From: Trichomonas vaginalis G3
Taxonomy: Eukaryota > Parabasalia > Trichomonadida > Trichomonadidae
Length of the DNA stretch: 64,000 nucleotides
Direction of reading: 5' to 3'
Assembly: GCF_026262505.1 (NCBI RefSeq)
Contig: NC_067203.1
Span: 7,316,001 to 7,380,000 of the forward strand
This document shows positions 22,801 through 32,448 of this stretch, in pieces; position 1 is the stretch's first letter, and each line of letters opens with the position of its first letter. Below the pieces are notes generated by a model. The model was not told where the DNA came from. It was given only the letters and a program-made list of their open reading frames with translations, and made no database searches. Made by a program: the position numbers and the translations under genes.

Positions 22801-25800
22801 ATTTGGATGAGTTTTCCTTTGTAGTATCTCATGGATTGCAATGATGGCTTCGGGAAAATCTTCATGAAATCATCAGGAATTTCAAATGTAGACCAATCAA
22901 TTGGACAATCAATGTTAAATGTCTGGCGAGTCCATGAATCCATGTGTGATAACATTGATGTGTGGATAATACCAGAATATGCATTGAAGAATGCAATGGC
23001 AGTCAATTGAGTGACTTGAGAAACTTCATTTGTATCAATTTTAGATTTATCAACCATTTGGAACAAAATAGCAGCAGCGTTTTGAGGAACTACGTCTGTT
23101 ATAATGATATCACCGTTCTCCATGTTGCTGTCGCTTTCCATGTAGTAGGCGAAGTTCTTTGTATGTGAAATCTTTTCGATGAATTTCGGAGCAACTTCGC
23201 AAAAAGCAGATCTTAATGATTGAATTTCTGTTTCTGATAATTTCATCTTTGTCATTTCCAAAGCACGTGTGAAAGGAAGTGTTGGATGTAGTATATGGCA
23301 AACAGGAGATTTAAGATTGATCGATGCATCCGATTGCTGATTTCTCATTATTAATAATCTCGTCTTTGATAATAAAGATGGAGATAAATTCTTAAGAGAA
23401 TCAGTTTCAACAACAACTTTGAATTTGTTGGATAATCTGTATCCTTCCAACGAATCCATTTGTGTCATCTTGTTATCACATGGTCCAATAAATTGTGTAA
23501 TATATTGGGCAAATTCATCTGTCAAATTTCCGTCAAATTTCAAAATTTTGACAGCATCTTTCTTCGAATGTAATCTGTAGAGAGTATTGTGCAATTGTCC
23601 GTAATTCCACATCTGTCCTAATGTTAAATCGTTGACAATTGTACCAAATATTCTCTTCCATTTATCCGCACCGTAATAACAAGTTGCAGAAATGTAAGGA
23701 AGTTTTGTTTTTGTCTGCATTTTTTCGTTGTTCATTATCTGCAAATAAAGATTTAACAATGTTGTTTTTCCTGAATGAGGAGGTCCAGCAATGACAACGC
23801 AATTGAAGGAGCAGAACATGTTGTATAAGTTCCATGCTTGGTCTATCATGTATTCCGATGGAACTTTGTCTCCAAACTTCTTCACTTCTTCCATTGCAAC
23901 TTCTCTGAATTTCTTTTCAACATCCGATTTCATCAAATCTTTGATCATCTGCAACATTTCTTCTGTGTTGTCTCCAAGTTTAAATGAACTGAAGAGGAGA
24001 TCAGCCAATATCTTCTTCTCACTCTTATCAAGTAGATCTTCGAAATGATAATAAGAATAACTTGCAACAAAGAGAACTTGATTTGAATGGAATTCAACAG
24101 ATTTTCTCGATTCAATTTCATCGAAAATTGCAAACAAATGTGGTTGAATCGATTGCTGAACTAATCTTTCCTTGAACATCGTTGTTGCCAACAAAATGAA
24201 TGAACACAGTGAAGCAGCAATATCTTTAGGAACTAATACACCAAGAGCGGACAATCTTATCTCAGCCAATGTTGTATAAGATGGTTTTCTTAATGCAACA
24301 ACTCTGCACAATGCTTTTAATTGCGCAGGAACTTTTTCATTGTCAGTGAAATTGGGATCTGCTGATAAGAAAACTCTTGTATTCTTATCGAGATCGACCA
24401 ATCTTGACGAGATAGTAATTCTTGGATTTCCTGCTTGTTGTGCTGATATCAAACTCCTTAAGTTATCGAACAAATAACTTGAGTTTATATGTGATAAAGT
24501 ATCAGCATCAGTTATATGTAACCAAGAACCACTTGATGCAGCACCAATCAATATTCTGCTGTAGAAGAATTCATTGAGATCAGGGAATTGTCTTTGAGTA
24601 AACAAGAATTTACCAAATTGCATTGCCAACTGTCTAATCAAACTTGTCTTTCCTGATCCGCTGCTTCCAATTATTACATTGATTTCTTTGTTCACCATAT
24701 TCGCAGTGATTGTTCTCATTGCTGTTGAAAATGTTGCGGATTGTATGTATTCTCTAACTGATCCCCAGTATTCCAAACCATGTTCGTAAGTTGTTCTGTC
24801 GATTTGAACTGTGAATTGGGAATTGTTCTGATTGAAATTCAAGTGAACAAACTGATTCCAGTTCAATAAATGACTTGTATTTGGAAGTTTTTCTCCTAAA
24901 TATGATACAGTGAGTTTGAATGATTGTAAGACAGAAATGGCAATGGAAATCTTTCTGTAGTTCAAAGGAACAACTTCACTTAATAAAGAAGCAGATAATT
25001 CTTTGATTTTGTCAACAATTTCTGACTCCAAAACTTGGAAAACTTTTGGATCATCGTCAATTTTACTGAAACAATTATCAATTCTTTGACAAATGTAAAC
25101 ATGCAATGCTTGTACAGTTGTGTAGGATGTGAAAGAAAGAACCCAATTAAAGAAAGGTAAAGAAGGAAGGCTTTCCAATGCATGAGAAATACCTGTTATA
25201 ACTGATTTCTTCATCGCATCCATGACTTGAGGAAGCCAAGTTTCGATTTGTCCACTGCAAGTGATTTGATGAGGAAAAACAAATTCATCGGAGTCAGAAT
25301 TCAACAAACCATTGATTCTTATCTTTGGCTGTCCTCTTGTGTATCCTCCTTGTCCGATATCATCTGATTCTCCATGAGGAACAATGATATTTATCACGTT
25401 CATGAACAATTTCGTCATCGCGTCGCAAAAATCTGAATAAGAATTTGTAGAAACCAATGTCAAGACATCTTTGTTCGAAAGGAAGAACAATCTTGGGAAA
25501 GCATTCCTTTTACTATCAAGGAATTTACCTAAAGCAATTAATATACTCTCAATTGCTTGGTTGTTTTCTTTTAATGTCTCCAAAAGTGACGGGAAAGATG
25601 CAACAGCGAATAATCTCGAATCCTTTGAAGTGTGTCTTGCCATTGATACCCATTTCCTCTGTACAGAAGCGAATCTGTTTGCTTGATGAGGAAGAATTGC
25701 TCTTGCTTCTTCAGATGCGAACAAATTCAACAGCAAAACCCAGTTGTTTTGGAATCTAACCCATTGTTCCAATATATTAACAATGTTTTCGAGATTCACT

Positions 25801-28800
25801 GATAGTGTTTGAACTTGTTCTCTTACACCACCAACGTAAGGAAGCATCAACATCTTCTGTAGTGTTATAATTGCATCATTAATTTCAGTGATTAGTCCTG
25901 AAACATCGGCAATTAAGACATTATCATCATTCTTTGATTGTGTTTCAACCAAAGGCAATTGAACTTTCGACCAATAGCTGTTGATCGACTGGAAACGATT
26001 CTCCAAGTCGCTCTCTCCACGCGATGTCTCCGTGATGCGTTTGATCCTGTCGTAGTTGTCCAGGATTCCCAAGGAAATGAGTTCACCCAAAGTGATGTCA
26101 GGACGATAAGCATTTCCTTTTCCGCATTCGTCGAAGAGAGCATTCCAATGCCTGGCCTGCATGTTGCCTGTAGACAAGTGTTCTACTTCGTCTATGTATC
26201 TTAAAACGTCTTGGATCTTGCCAGAAAGTTCTAAAAGTAATGGATAATTTCCTCTGGAATTTTCTTGGAGATATTTCGCTGTAGATTGGAGATTGAGAAC
26301 GGCGGTTCTGAATTTCTCAATATTTATATTCGAAAAGTGTGTTTTTGTGATGATTTCGGATAAATTCGTCCAATCTTTAGCGATTTGATATAAACTAATG
26401 GTAAATTCAGTGGCAGCAAGCACATTCTTGTATGCACTGAAATCGTTGAGCTGTACGTTGATCGCTTCTTGATATCCGACCAACATTTTAATTTGAGGTT
26501 CCATGTCAACGACTTGTGCTTTGAGTTTGTGGGATTCTTCAAGCTTGGATTCAATATCAACATCTTTGAGGGCGATTGGAATGGTTGTTGCTTTTTCGAA
26601 CAAATGACCAATAATTTTTTCAAGTTTATGGACATTTTCTTTCAACTGCTTAACAAATGGATCTTTAACATTCTCTTTGACAAGGTTTCTTCCATTCTCA
26701 TCGATCTTGAAGCTTGCAAATGCGGCAGGAAGTGGATTTCTGTCATGTTCTACTCCAAACGTGTCAAAGAGGTCGTAAAGACTATCAACAAATGTTATTT
26801 CTGTTTGTATTTGGTCCATGACACTTAATGATCTTGTCAAAGTCAGACAATAATCAACAAATTGTTCTAATGTATGAGGATCACTTTTCATTTCTCTGTT
26901 GTAGAATCCAATGGCATTGATAATCATGTCAATCTTCATTTGTGACAAGTCTTTGAGGAGTTTCAACAAATCTGACAAAGCTTTTTCAGGAATTGGTTCT
27001 AATTCCTTCTTTAACTCCTTGGAATCAACATATAAAGCAAGTTTGACTAAACCTGTCCTCATTGTAGCAATCAAAGCTGATTGTGCTTTGAAATAATTTA
27101 TATCATTCGCTACTAATTTGAGATCTACAACAGGTTCATCTTCATTATTGATCAAGAACTTGTCTTCGTTATCCAATCTCTCTAAAGCCGAGATTGGTCC
27201 GGTGTATGGCTCACCTTTCCTCGTAATTAAGTATTTTCTTGGGTTCCACTCCTTTCCGAGCTTGTAGATAGGATAATAGTCGGTGAAGTTCTGCGAGGAA
27301 GTGATCGCTTGCCTGTAAGATTCAGTCAATACTTCAATAATGTGTTTCTCAATGGGTTCGAGAGATGCTACACCACTTAATATCTGTGAAAGAGTGCATC
27401 CATGCTCGTAGAACTTAGAAATGTCAAAACCGCCTTCTCTAATAAATGGAATTAATTTATTAGAAGAAATTAAACGCGGAAGACTGTTGAGAGTCTTTTC
27501 AGCATCTTGTAGACTTGTTGTTACAGTCTTAAGTAAAGATTCAAGTGTTGGTTTTAGAGATACAGTTCCATTTTCTCCAAAATAAACATCTACTTGGAAA
27601 ATAGCAGCATGAACATTAGATACATTCTCATTGGCTTCTTTGAAAGCTTCTATACATGCTTTTGTCAAAGTTTCCATATGAATATAATCAATAACACGAA
27701 TAAATGAGGAAAGTTTGACGATTTCGTTATTAACTTTAACTGTTCTCTCCAATCTAAGCCTTGCTTTCTTCTTTTCGAGAAGTTTTAGCTTATCAAGATT
27801 TGGATTTCTGTTGTGGATATCAGTAAACTCGTTATCATCAACCTGGACGTTGAGAGGATCAGATATATTCCTGTATAGGTCGAGTATTTTTTCAATTATC
27901 ACGTTAATATAGTTTGCATAATCATTGTTAAGTTGATCGAGGTTTTTCTTCATAATTTCTTCGAATTCTGCAATTGAGTATTTACGAGATTGAACAAAAC
28001 ATAAAAGATTTTGGTTGACCATAATTTCTGCTTGATTTCTCATCATATAAAGAGCTGTTTCGACGCTGAAGAATTGTGGCTCGTAGAAGAATGGATGTTG
28101 TCTAATGGCTTGTGATTTGTGGTCGAATCTATGTGACATCATGAAATTTTTCCAAATTAAAAATGGTTTCCAATAGAAATAAGTAGAAAAGAATCGTATT
28201 TTCTTAACAACACCGAATATTGATGTTTCGAATGACCATTGATCTAACGTTACGTTATCTGTATCACCATTCTTTTGAACATGTGTAATTCCTGATGCTG
28301 ACATCGTAAAATAGCTTGTTACTTCTTCAGGAATTGCAGGCACCTTTTGTAGTGTATATGGATCGTAGTCTGGCGAATTTGGTTGTGTTGTAGGGATCAT
28401 GTAGATGAAACGATGACCTCTACCATCTTTTCTCTTACTGAAATAGGCTATTGGATCATCTTCGAATTCCAATGATTCTTTCTCTGCCTTTTCTATCGCT
28501 CGAAGTTCTTCAAGTGTTGTTGATGTTGGGATTTTAAGCGTTTTAGGCTTAGGAAATAGAAGCGATGCGTTGTGTTGAGGAGGCATTTTAGTGCTTAATT
28601 GTACTGTTGATGTTACTTCGCGATTTTGATTTCTTGCAGCTCTATTTCTAAAAGCTAAGAGTGCTGGATTTTGAAGTGTCGCTAATTTATTAGTTTGTTG
28701 TGATCGTGATGTTGACGTATCAAAATTTTTTGCTGCTGAAACTATATCAGATGGTTCAAATAATCTTGGAGCAGTTAAATTAGAACGCCCCAAAGTACTT

Positions 28801-28889
28801 CCAACGTGTACTTTTTTGGTATTATATACATTCATCTCTGGATCATCATCGGCGTACTTAGATTTTCGACGATTTGGATTCAAACTCAT
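16833..28889 (-). CDS. Axonemal-type dynein heavy chain with a degenerate AAA1 site
   Basis: 4018 residues in one frame, the usual length of a single-headed axonemal heavy chain. In order: N-terminal tail; linker (about 700-1390; LEQWVRFQNNW near 1045); AAA1 P-loop GSSGSGKTS near 1407; AAA2 GPPHSGKTT near 1703; AAA3 GDPASGKSS near 2085, with FEDVDD as its Walker B; AAA4 GQHASGRF near 2405; stalk coiled coil out (about 2640-2715), microtubule-binding region (about 2720-2830), coiled coil back (about 2835-2920); AAA5 and AAA6; C-terminal domain ending EQFI. Dynein heavy chains hydrolyse ATP at AAA1 to walk on doublet microtubules. Here AAA1 keeps Walker A, but the Walker B/Glu position reads SGSWLHITDAD instead of the family's GAWGCFDEF, and the sensor-I TMNPGYAGR reads SADPNFTDN. 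The stalk and MTBD look normal. No introns. Which arm it belongs to cannot be told. Confidence 0.93.
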   Translation of the reverse strand: MSLNPNRRKSKYADDDPEMNVYNTKKVHVGSTLGRSNLTAPRLFEPSDIVSAAKNFDTSTSRSQQTNKLATLQNPALLAFRNRAARNQNREVTSTVQLSTKMPPQHNASLLFPKPKTLKIPTSTTLEELRAIEKAEKESLEFEDDPIAYFSKRKDGRGHRFIYMIPTTQPNSPDYDPYTLQKVPAIPEEVTSYFTMSASGITHVQKNGDTDNVTLDQWSFETSIFGVVKKIRFFSTYFYWKPFLIWKNFMMSHRFDHKSQAIRQHPFFYEPQFFSVETALYMMRNQAEIMVNQNLLCFVQSRKYSIAEFEEIMKKNLDQLNNDYANYINVIIEKILDLYRNISDPLNVQVDDNEFTDIHNRNPNLDKLKLLEKKKARLRLERTVKVNNEIVKLSSFIRVIDYIHMETLTKACIEAFKEANENVSNVHAAIFQVDVYFGENGTVSLKPTLESLLKTVTTSLQDAEKTLNSLPRLISSNKLIPFIREGGFDISKFYEHGCTLSQILSGVASLEPIEKHIIEVLTESYRQAITSSQNFTDYYPIYKLGKEWNPRKYLITRKGEPYTGPISALERLDNEDKFLINNEDEPVVDLKLVANDINYFKAQSALIATMRTGLVKLALYVDSKELKKELEPIPEKALSDLLKLLKDLSQMKIDMIINAIGFYNREMKSDPHTLEQFVDYCLTLTRSLSVMDQIQTEITFVDSLYDLFDTFGVEHDRNPLPAAFASFKIDENGRNLVKENVKDPFVKQLKENVHKLEKIIGHLFEKATTIPIALKDVDIESKLEESHKLKAQVVDMEPQIKMLVGYQEAINVQLNDFSAYKNVLAATEFTISLYQIAKDWTNLSEIITKTHFSNINIEKFRTAVLNLQSTAKYLQENSRGNYPLLLELSGKIQDVLRYIDEVEHLSTGNMQARHWNALFDECGKGNAYRPDITLGELISLGILDNYDRIKRITETSRGESDLENRFQSINSYWSKVQLPLVETQSKNDDNVLIADVSGLITEINDAIITLQKMLMLPYVGGVREQVQTLSVNLENIVNILEQWVRFQNNWVLLLNLFASEEARAILPHQANRFASVQRKWVSMARHTSKDSRLFAVASFPSLLETLKENNQAIESILIALGKFLDSKRNAFPRLFFLSNKDVLTLVSTNSYSDFCDAMTKLFMNVINIIVPHGESDDIGQGGYTRGQPKIRINGLLNSDSDEFVFPHQITCSGQIETWLPQVMDAMKKSVITGISHALESLPSLPFFNWVLSFTSYTTVQALHVYICQRIDNCFSKIDDDPKVFQVLESEIVDKIKELSASLLSEVVPLNYRKISIAISVLQSFKLTVSYLGEKLPNTSHLLNWNQFVHLNFNQNNSQFTVQIDRTTYEHGLEYWGSVREYIQSATFSTAMRTITANMVNKEINVIIGSSGSGKTSLIRQLAMQFGKFLFTQRQFPDLNEFFYSRILIGAASSGSWLHITDADTLSHINSSYLFDNLRSLISAQQAGNPRITISSRLVDLDKNTRVFLSADPNFTDNEKVPAQLKALCRVVALRKPSYTTLAEIRLSALGVLVPKDIAASLCSFILLATTMFKERLVQQSIQPHLFAIFDEIESRKSVEFHSNQVLFVASYSYYHFEDLLDKSEKKILADLLFSSFKLGDNTEEMLQMIKDLMKSDVEKKFREVAMEEVKKFGDKVPSEYMIDQAWNLYNMFCSFNCVVIAGPPHSGKTTLLNLYLQIMNNEKMQTKTKLPYISATCYYGADKWKRIFGTIVNDLTLGQMWNYGQLHNTLYRLHSKKDAVKILKFDGNLTDEFAQYITQFIGPCDNKMTQMDSLEGYRLSNKFKVVVETDSLKNLSPSLLSKTRLLIMRNQQSDASINLKSPVCHILHPTLPFTRALEMTKMKLSETEIQSLRSAFCEVAPKFIEKISHTKNFAYYMESDSNMENGDIIITDVVPQNAAAILFQMVDKSKIDTNEVSQVTQLTAIAFFNAYSGIIHTSMLSHMDSWTRQTFNIDCPIDWSTFEIPDDFMKIFPKPSLQSMRYYKGKLIQMDTEILNNPPMIVNRYDKTSLQSTDAVIVTNSQSLPQLYTASCLVANGDHMMIIGDPASGKSSFVQMLYRDDDNNIVVPVPHSTLDQESFIKFISSHTYAIAPLTHTVNNQKRYILLFEDVDDYEPHVLELIRVLIQDQKLDNFSPSDLKIYENIPVKNFTIVCTVTNPRKLPIRFISLFAQVQMTPILPATAEEIARKALNFVGYADSMARSLVHLATITISTNRVKTVAGDLMQILAPFWMLEDKADPEQLGNLLVTQIIDTVFNDYSTEELQTELGEINSKDLKFPNLQEIINGTHISSIETKRFDGKKPPIVSFNITKIEENMKELMFHLSVFNSSSTQKIYIQFTANVIRSYQLIHNILALPGSNLILKGQHASGRFLLSRIAANNLECDFVMLGTQTAEEELDVEEQTKSYVQLMHDIITNAVLYHKVTVVFARYKQTNEEQIRQTMMLATQGDFYNFFNEEGIDNLYTRVNGSKPATPGEKCVLYWRIKKIVRANVHMIISCEEDVPYANHGFSHLNISPPGDNFFKSLATDLLNIDQIKEVVGNNINALAEIIPSFESIAKQNMSYYHPNSFYEFIHLLANTITEDVNNARLQSQAMQASIEACKILEKDLEETSKKITEMEPSVVTTNYNADTAQQAYTTRKDAIDARKAKLEEEFKTKTQSVKKNQERVQGKKSEYDLTYPRIESNRKVIESLTENDIETIRISAADPIPPLKLLLEIVCIIADMELDYETNGKPLLMHGTFVAKLLENISPSDGIPEEKLAKIDAYFENPEFSLRDLESVSPVLRIICDWIDCIRRSTYLSKQLAEDTAKLEQEENELKTMTEEMKLEGQSIKQVEEQLVEELQNLNKLKEEREVLKEAFKKIEIRKEKLSKFMENSNTLIERWKQHVMNEENIVSETIGDSILASFYTVFCGAMDVTVRQTLMKKVADEIKKNKIMMSENDPMRLISRRFTLSRGQDVIKRVTTFMIPALVDVVHLLSTDRTPLLIDPDHIVYHLLTVVLKPKRFVVMSQNCLGLESILAQAVCDGKTVILLDADYLNPIVEPLLQLGQVFLDTSASRDIKVGSKMATFDPRFRLILVSTVSSVSNLPEDLLSRVNLVNVTSSSVDSVYQSLTSVFVEFFAPDVIPIWNEKNKNYIEHEIKIKDHENDIIEILSEFYRNLQDDESYDPLSDESTFDDLVASKETLIELLKVDVENTKAEEEITNAAAPFKQLIDMCSTFWNVMTRYLPRVTSMAQFSFDGYMKNIRQVFVNESLHSGTLTADQNTSLYNSLVQMTVQFVFSSMPLKECTLFLFISGFLMRINEGKAKKKDLDAILKHFQEEVDNTIDTSNIDPGNTDLIEHMKFTNVTNVFYFINAFVEEVFPDYLSYITHFQVDSIISQVSTIPSVVYAPACVDPTLMLHQFISLRSRNEAFDSYSLSDDPDLIKNTRKSLQMSITRGTLVLLHYSKPSRVVSNMLVDIYNQMSTTSVNTNFRLVLLCSTLDKLSPTMLRRSKRVNVESYPSVKHTMLQFFHHNGANVRATTSQSAIKKLSYASALLMSLMNFRSSISPIGLNTKDRCNDTMFKDIIEWFRVVIEKNPNDIPIRNIRNQMIDFIFANVYDEFDLMRLRDHANQIFVPETFNDGFTIARNAKDCDNWEIISDVPLQEFPNHIKKLPIRPDPEVLKMDADTSTPLMNWNYSRWVMSVFVQIAPSQSAIAASSGLTKLESFQMLIPESIPLGEMSNYESIKGRLLLNEILSVNEMISFMKLKVQDALDLAKSHGVGACKAALDFARGMLPEEWRHEAHIPTFAHTNKFISDLIERHAYILKWYKEGLPQEIDVSKINDLKSLLNCFLMEGVDAKGMSLSSAQLNFTLVDDKYQPNKNEIVLRKLWMINGGIKGNTLSVSNKDTHKTFLLVPGLCVSVERKVPENEKNYNCPIYKQALIPELNSEFSGEITFEAESTNLIWCTNLPTDRPPREWLFAGTSMVTKVPEQFI

Positions 28890-29097
28890 CCTGATAGAGA
28901 TAAAAAAACGAGCATGATAATCGTCCTATCAATAGATATTATTAAGGATATAATATTACAATAACATGAAAAGCCATTTTTCTCAATTAATTTGACTATA
29001 AAATTGTTTATTTAGTGAAATTTTTGCAATTTTATTTTTTTTGTCGGGCTGTCAATTTTTTTGATCGAACGATTTACAACTTAAAGTGTTATAAAAA

Positions 29098-30358
29098 TAT
29101 GTTGTAAACAGAAATTCATCAAAAGTGACACCTCAGAAAAGCTAAAATATTGAATTTTTGGAACTTTTGATAGAGCACGTTTTTAAATATTAATTAAAGT
29201 AAATGTATATTTTGTTAAGATTCTTTTTAATAAAAAATAAAATTTTGAAGAAGAACACAAAATCTTCTGAAAAATAATATCACATAAACTCATATTATTT
29301 TCTAATATATAACTATTTTATATAAAAATCAAATTCAATGATCTTAAAAGCGAAGGATAACCCTCAAAATTTACGAATATAATGAGTGGGAATATAATGC
29401 TTATCTATCATAAAACCATATGAAATATCAATTTCTGCTTTACGCCTAATTTTTGACGACAATTAGCAAAAAATGTTAAATGTTAACACTCAGTCCATTT
29501 GAATATGAAAAATAAAATTGACTTTGATTAAATGTTTTTATTTATCATGCAATTCTTCTTGCGACCAAAGATTTGAATAAAATTTAAAAAAATAAGATAG
29601 CTTAAAAAATAATATACGGTAGTGTTTACTAATAGATGAATAGTATATAAATTCTATTAAAATGGATTTGATCCAAAAAAATATAAAACCAAAAATAATT
29701 GTTATAATTTAAATGAAGAAGTAATTTAAAACGATTTTATTTATGATCAAATTTTATATATTTTTTTGGATCAAATCCATTTTAATAGAATTTATATACT
29801 ATTCATCTATTAGTAAACACTACCGTACATTATTTTTTAAGCTATCTTATTTTTTGAAATTTTATTCAAATCTTTGGTCGCAAGAAGAATTGCATGATAA
29901 ATAAAAACATTTAATCAAAGTCAATTTTATTTTTCATATTCAAATGGACTGAGTGTTAACATTTAACATTTTTTGCTAATTGTCGTCAAAAATTAGGCGT
30001 AAAGCAGAAATTGATATTTCATATGGTTTTATGATAGATAAGCATTATATTCCCACTCATTATATTCGTAAATTTTGAGGGTTATCCTTCGCTTTTAAGA
30101 TCATTGAATTTGATTTTTATATAAAATAGTTATATATTAGAAAATAATATGAGTTTATGTGATATTATTTTTCAGAAGATTTCATTCTATATGCCTATGA
30201 AAAGTACTCTCAAAACTAACTTTTCCCTAATTATAATTAAATCTAGAATATTGTATTATACTTAGGATTATTTCATTTTTCTCATTCAATTTAGAATTTA
30301 CAAATGTCAAAAAATTGAGAGTTGTCACTTTTGATGAATTTCTGTTTATTACAAATAT
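29098..30358. repeat. Foldback repeat: 427-bp inverted arms plus outer 33-bp arms
   Basis: The left arm 29261-29687 and right arm 29756-30182 are near-perfect reverse complements separated by a 68-base AT-rich loop. Beyond unmatched segments of about 131 and 141 bases, a second inverted match (GAAATTCATCAAAAGTGACA on the left near 29109-29128, its complement near 30328-30347) extends the symmetry. No protein frame is conserved in the arms. Candidates are a foldback or MITE-type DNA element, or a local inverted duplication. Confidence 0.75.
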
Positions 30359-31140
30359 GCTATAGCATCATATGTTTCTAGATAAATCCATTTCCAGAAA
30401 ACCAAATTTTTAGATTGGCAATCTCGATTTACTATCTTTTATCATTTTGCATGCATTGACACAAATGTTAGATCATGCTTTTAAAGGAATCATTAACAAA
30501 GGGAAAAAAATAAGAGAAGGTAAATCGTTTCAGAAATGCTATACATTGGTTCAATGATTTTATTTGATAAACTATTTGTTTATGCCATAACAATGAAACG
30601 TTTTGGGTTAACTTCTAAATTTATTCGTATTCAGTCTAATTTGAACTGAATGTTCGATTTTATCTATCGTTTTATCCAAACACAATAGTAACATAGTAAA
30701 TATGTTTTTGATCTTATGCAATAACATATATTATTCAATTCTGTAAATTGTTTTCAATGTAATTCAGACACTCTTTGACATTTTTATAATTTGAATAATA
30801 CCTGAATTAACTATCGATCATATATTCCTGGGAAAATAGCATTGGATAATAAGCGCGCTATCAAAAATTGAGTCTCATTTGAAAATTTCTTTACATAGTG
30901 TTTCTTCTCAAATTGAGAACCTTCAATTTTGGAGAATGAATAATTTAAATAGCCATATATTGTGTATTTATTTTCAGACACCATTTCATGAATTGTATGA
31001 GAGTATTTGAAAAAGTGTTATTATTCAACTTTATTTAGGAACACACAATTCTCTCTTTTTTAATGCCTAAAAATAATATTTCAATAGAAAAAAATTGAAT
31101 GTATTTGAGAATACACTGAATTTTGGATAAAGAAAAACAA
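30359..31140. other. Spacer upstream of the transporter gene
   Basis: AT-rich; nothing recognised apart from the initiator at its end (31141-31147). Confidence 0.5.
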
Positions 31141-31147
31141 TCATTAT
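31141..31147 (+). promoter_or_regulatory. Initiator for the SLC35F6-like gene
   Basis: TCATTAT, with the A at 31143, 10 bases before the ATG at 31153. It supports that ATG over the upstream in-frame TTG at 31123. Confidence 0.7.
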
Positions 31148-31152
31148 TCTTG

Positions 31153-32448
31153 ATGCCATCCTTGTTTGCCGAGATAGGTGTCGCAGTTCTAATTCTTGCA
31201 GTCGGATCTTGCAACAATGTTGTTAGTAAGATCTTGTTCCAAACAAAAGGAGAAGGATTTGATGGCACAATTCAAACATATGAGAAACCATGGTTTTTAA
31301 CAACAATTATGTTTGTCGGCGAGTTCCTTTGCTTGATCATTTATGGAGTATGTTGGGCAGTTTTCAAGTGCACAAAGAAGGAAGATGACAATAATGATGC
31401 TTCACTTGATTCATTAGGAGAAGAAGAAAACAAGGAGAAAATTGTTTTTATTACAAGAAAAGAATGCGAACAAGATCCAACAGGCGGACTAAAGTGGAAG
31501 TTGCCATTATATGTCTTATTGTTTGCAGCTTGCGATCTAATTGCTACAACATTGCTAAATATTGGCCTTGTATTTTGCAATGCCTCAGTTATCCAAATCA
31601 TCAGAGGAATGGTTATTGTTTTTACATTACTTTTCTCTTGGGGATTCCTCGGAAGAAAGCCAAATCTTTTCCAAGTTACAGGAGTTGTTATTGCTCTCAT
31701 TGGTTTGGTTCTCGTTGGAGTTTCAGCTGTCATTAGCAATGGATCTGGAGAAACTAAGTTCCAAGTTAAATCTTTGATTGGTATTGGACTCACCCTTGGT
31801 GGACAGATTTTCTCCGCTATCCAATTCACATTTGAAGAGAAAGTCTTAAAGGGAATTAGAATTCCACCATTGTTCTTAGTTGGTTGCGAAGGCGTTGCAG
31901 GTCTTATTTTGTGCATTGCAATTGCTCTTCCAGCTGCAAACGCAATCCATGGCAGCGATTACGGCAGACAAGAATACTTCAAGAACACATGGTATATGCT
32001 ATGGCATGAATCACAAATTACATTATTATCATTTGCATCCATGATTTGCATTACTTTCTTGAACTGGACATCATTCGTTTATGTAAAGTACCTATCGGCA
32101 GTTGCAAGAACATTAGTTGATGCATGCAGAACAATTCTTCTTTGGATCATTATGGTTATTGTTTACTATGCAACAAGCCATGGATTTGGCGAAGGTGTTA
32201 CATATTATACAATTCTTCAAGCTATTGGTTTCATATTTATGATGACTGGAACAGTTACATACAATAACATTGCAGGATTAGGTCAGAAAGTTATAAGAAT
32301 TACATGCTGCTGCTTCTTAAGTGAAGATCAAGAGGAGAAAAAGATTGATGAAACAGAGAAGAAATCAGGCTCATCATATTCTGTAAGTGAAGACAATAAA
32401 GATTCAACAAGATCAGTTGACAGTGATTCTAAAAAGGAAACTGTATAG
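31153..32448 (+). CDS. SLC35F6-like drug/metabolite-transporter-superfamily protein
   Basis: 431 residues beginning MPSLFAEIGVAVLIL. The pattern is ten hydrophobic spans with a hydrophilic, acidic insertion (about residues 75-115) between spans two and three and a long charged Ser-rich cytoplasmic tail (from about 390). The segment around residue 235, FTFEEKVLKGIRIPPLFLVG followed by CEG, matches the conserved YEEKFL...GTEG region of animal and fungal SLC35F6. Members sit in lysosomal, mitochondrial or Golgi membranes; the substrate is not established, so nucleotide-sugar transport should not be assumed. The start is set by the Inr ten bases upstream. Isolated gene on the plus strand; the next gene is convergent. 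Confidence 0.75.
   Translation: MPSLFAEIGVAVLILAVGSCNNVVSKILFQTKGEGFDGTIQTYEKPWFLTTIMFVGEFLCLIIYGVCWAVFKCTKKEDDNNDASLDSLGEEENKEKIVFITRKECEQDPTGGLKWKLPLYVLLFAACDLIATTLLNIGLVFCNASVIQIIRGMVIVFTLLFSWGFLGRKPNLFQVTGVVIALIGLVLVGVSAVISNGSGETKFQVKSLIGIGLTLGGQIFSAIQFTFEEKVLKGIRIPPLFLVGCEGVAGLILCIAIALPAANAIHGSDYGRQEYFKNTWYMLWHESQITLLSFASMICITFLNWTSFVYVKYLSAVARTLVDACRTILLWIIMVIVYYATSHGFGEGVTYYTILQAIGFIFMMTGTVTYNNIAGLGQKVIRITCCCFLSEDQEEKKIDETEKKSGSSYSVSEDNKDSTRSVDSDSKKETV

Noticed and set aside
29261-30182. Coding potential in the foldback arms
   Set aside because: No frame stays open in both arms and the translation has no protein-like character.
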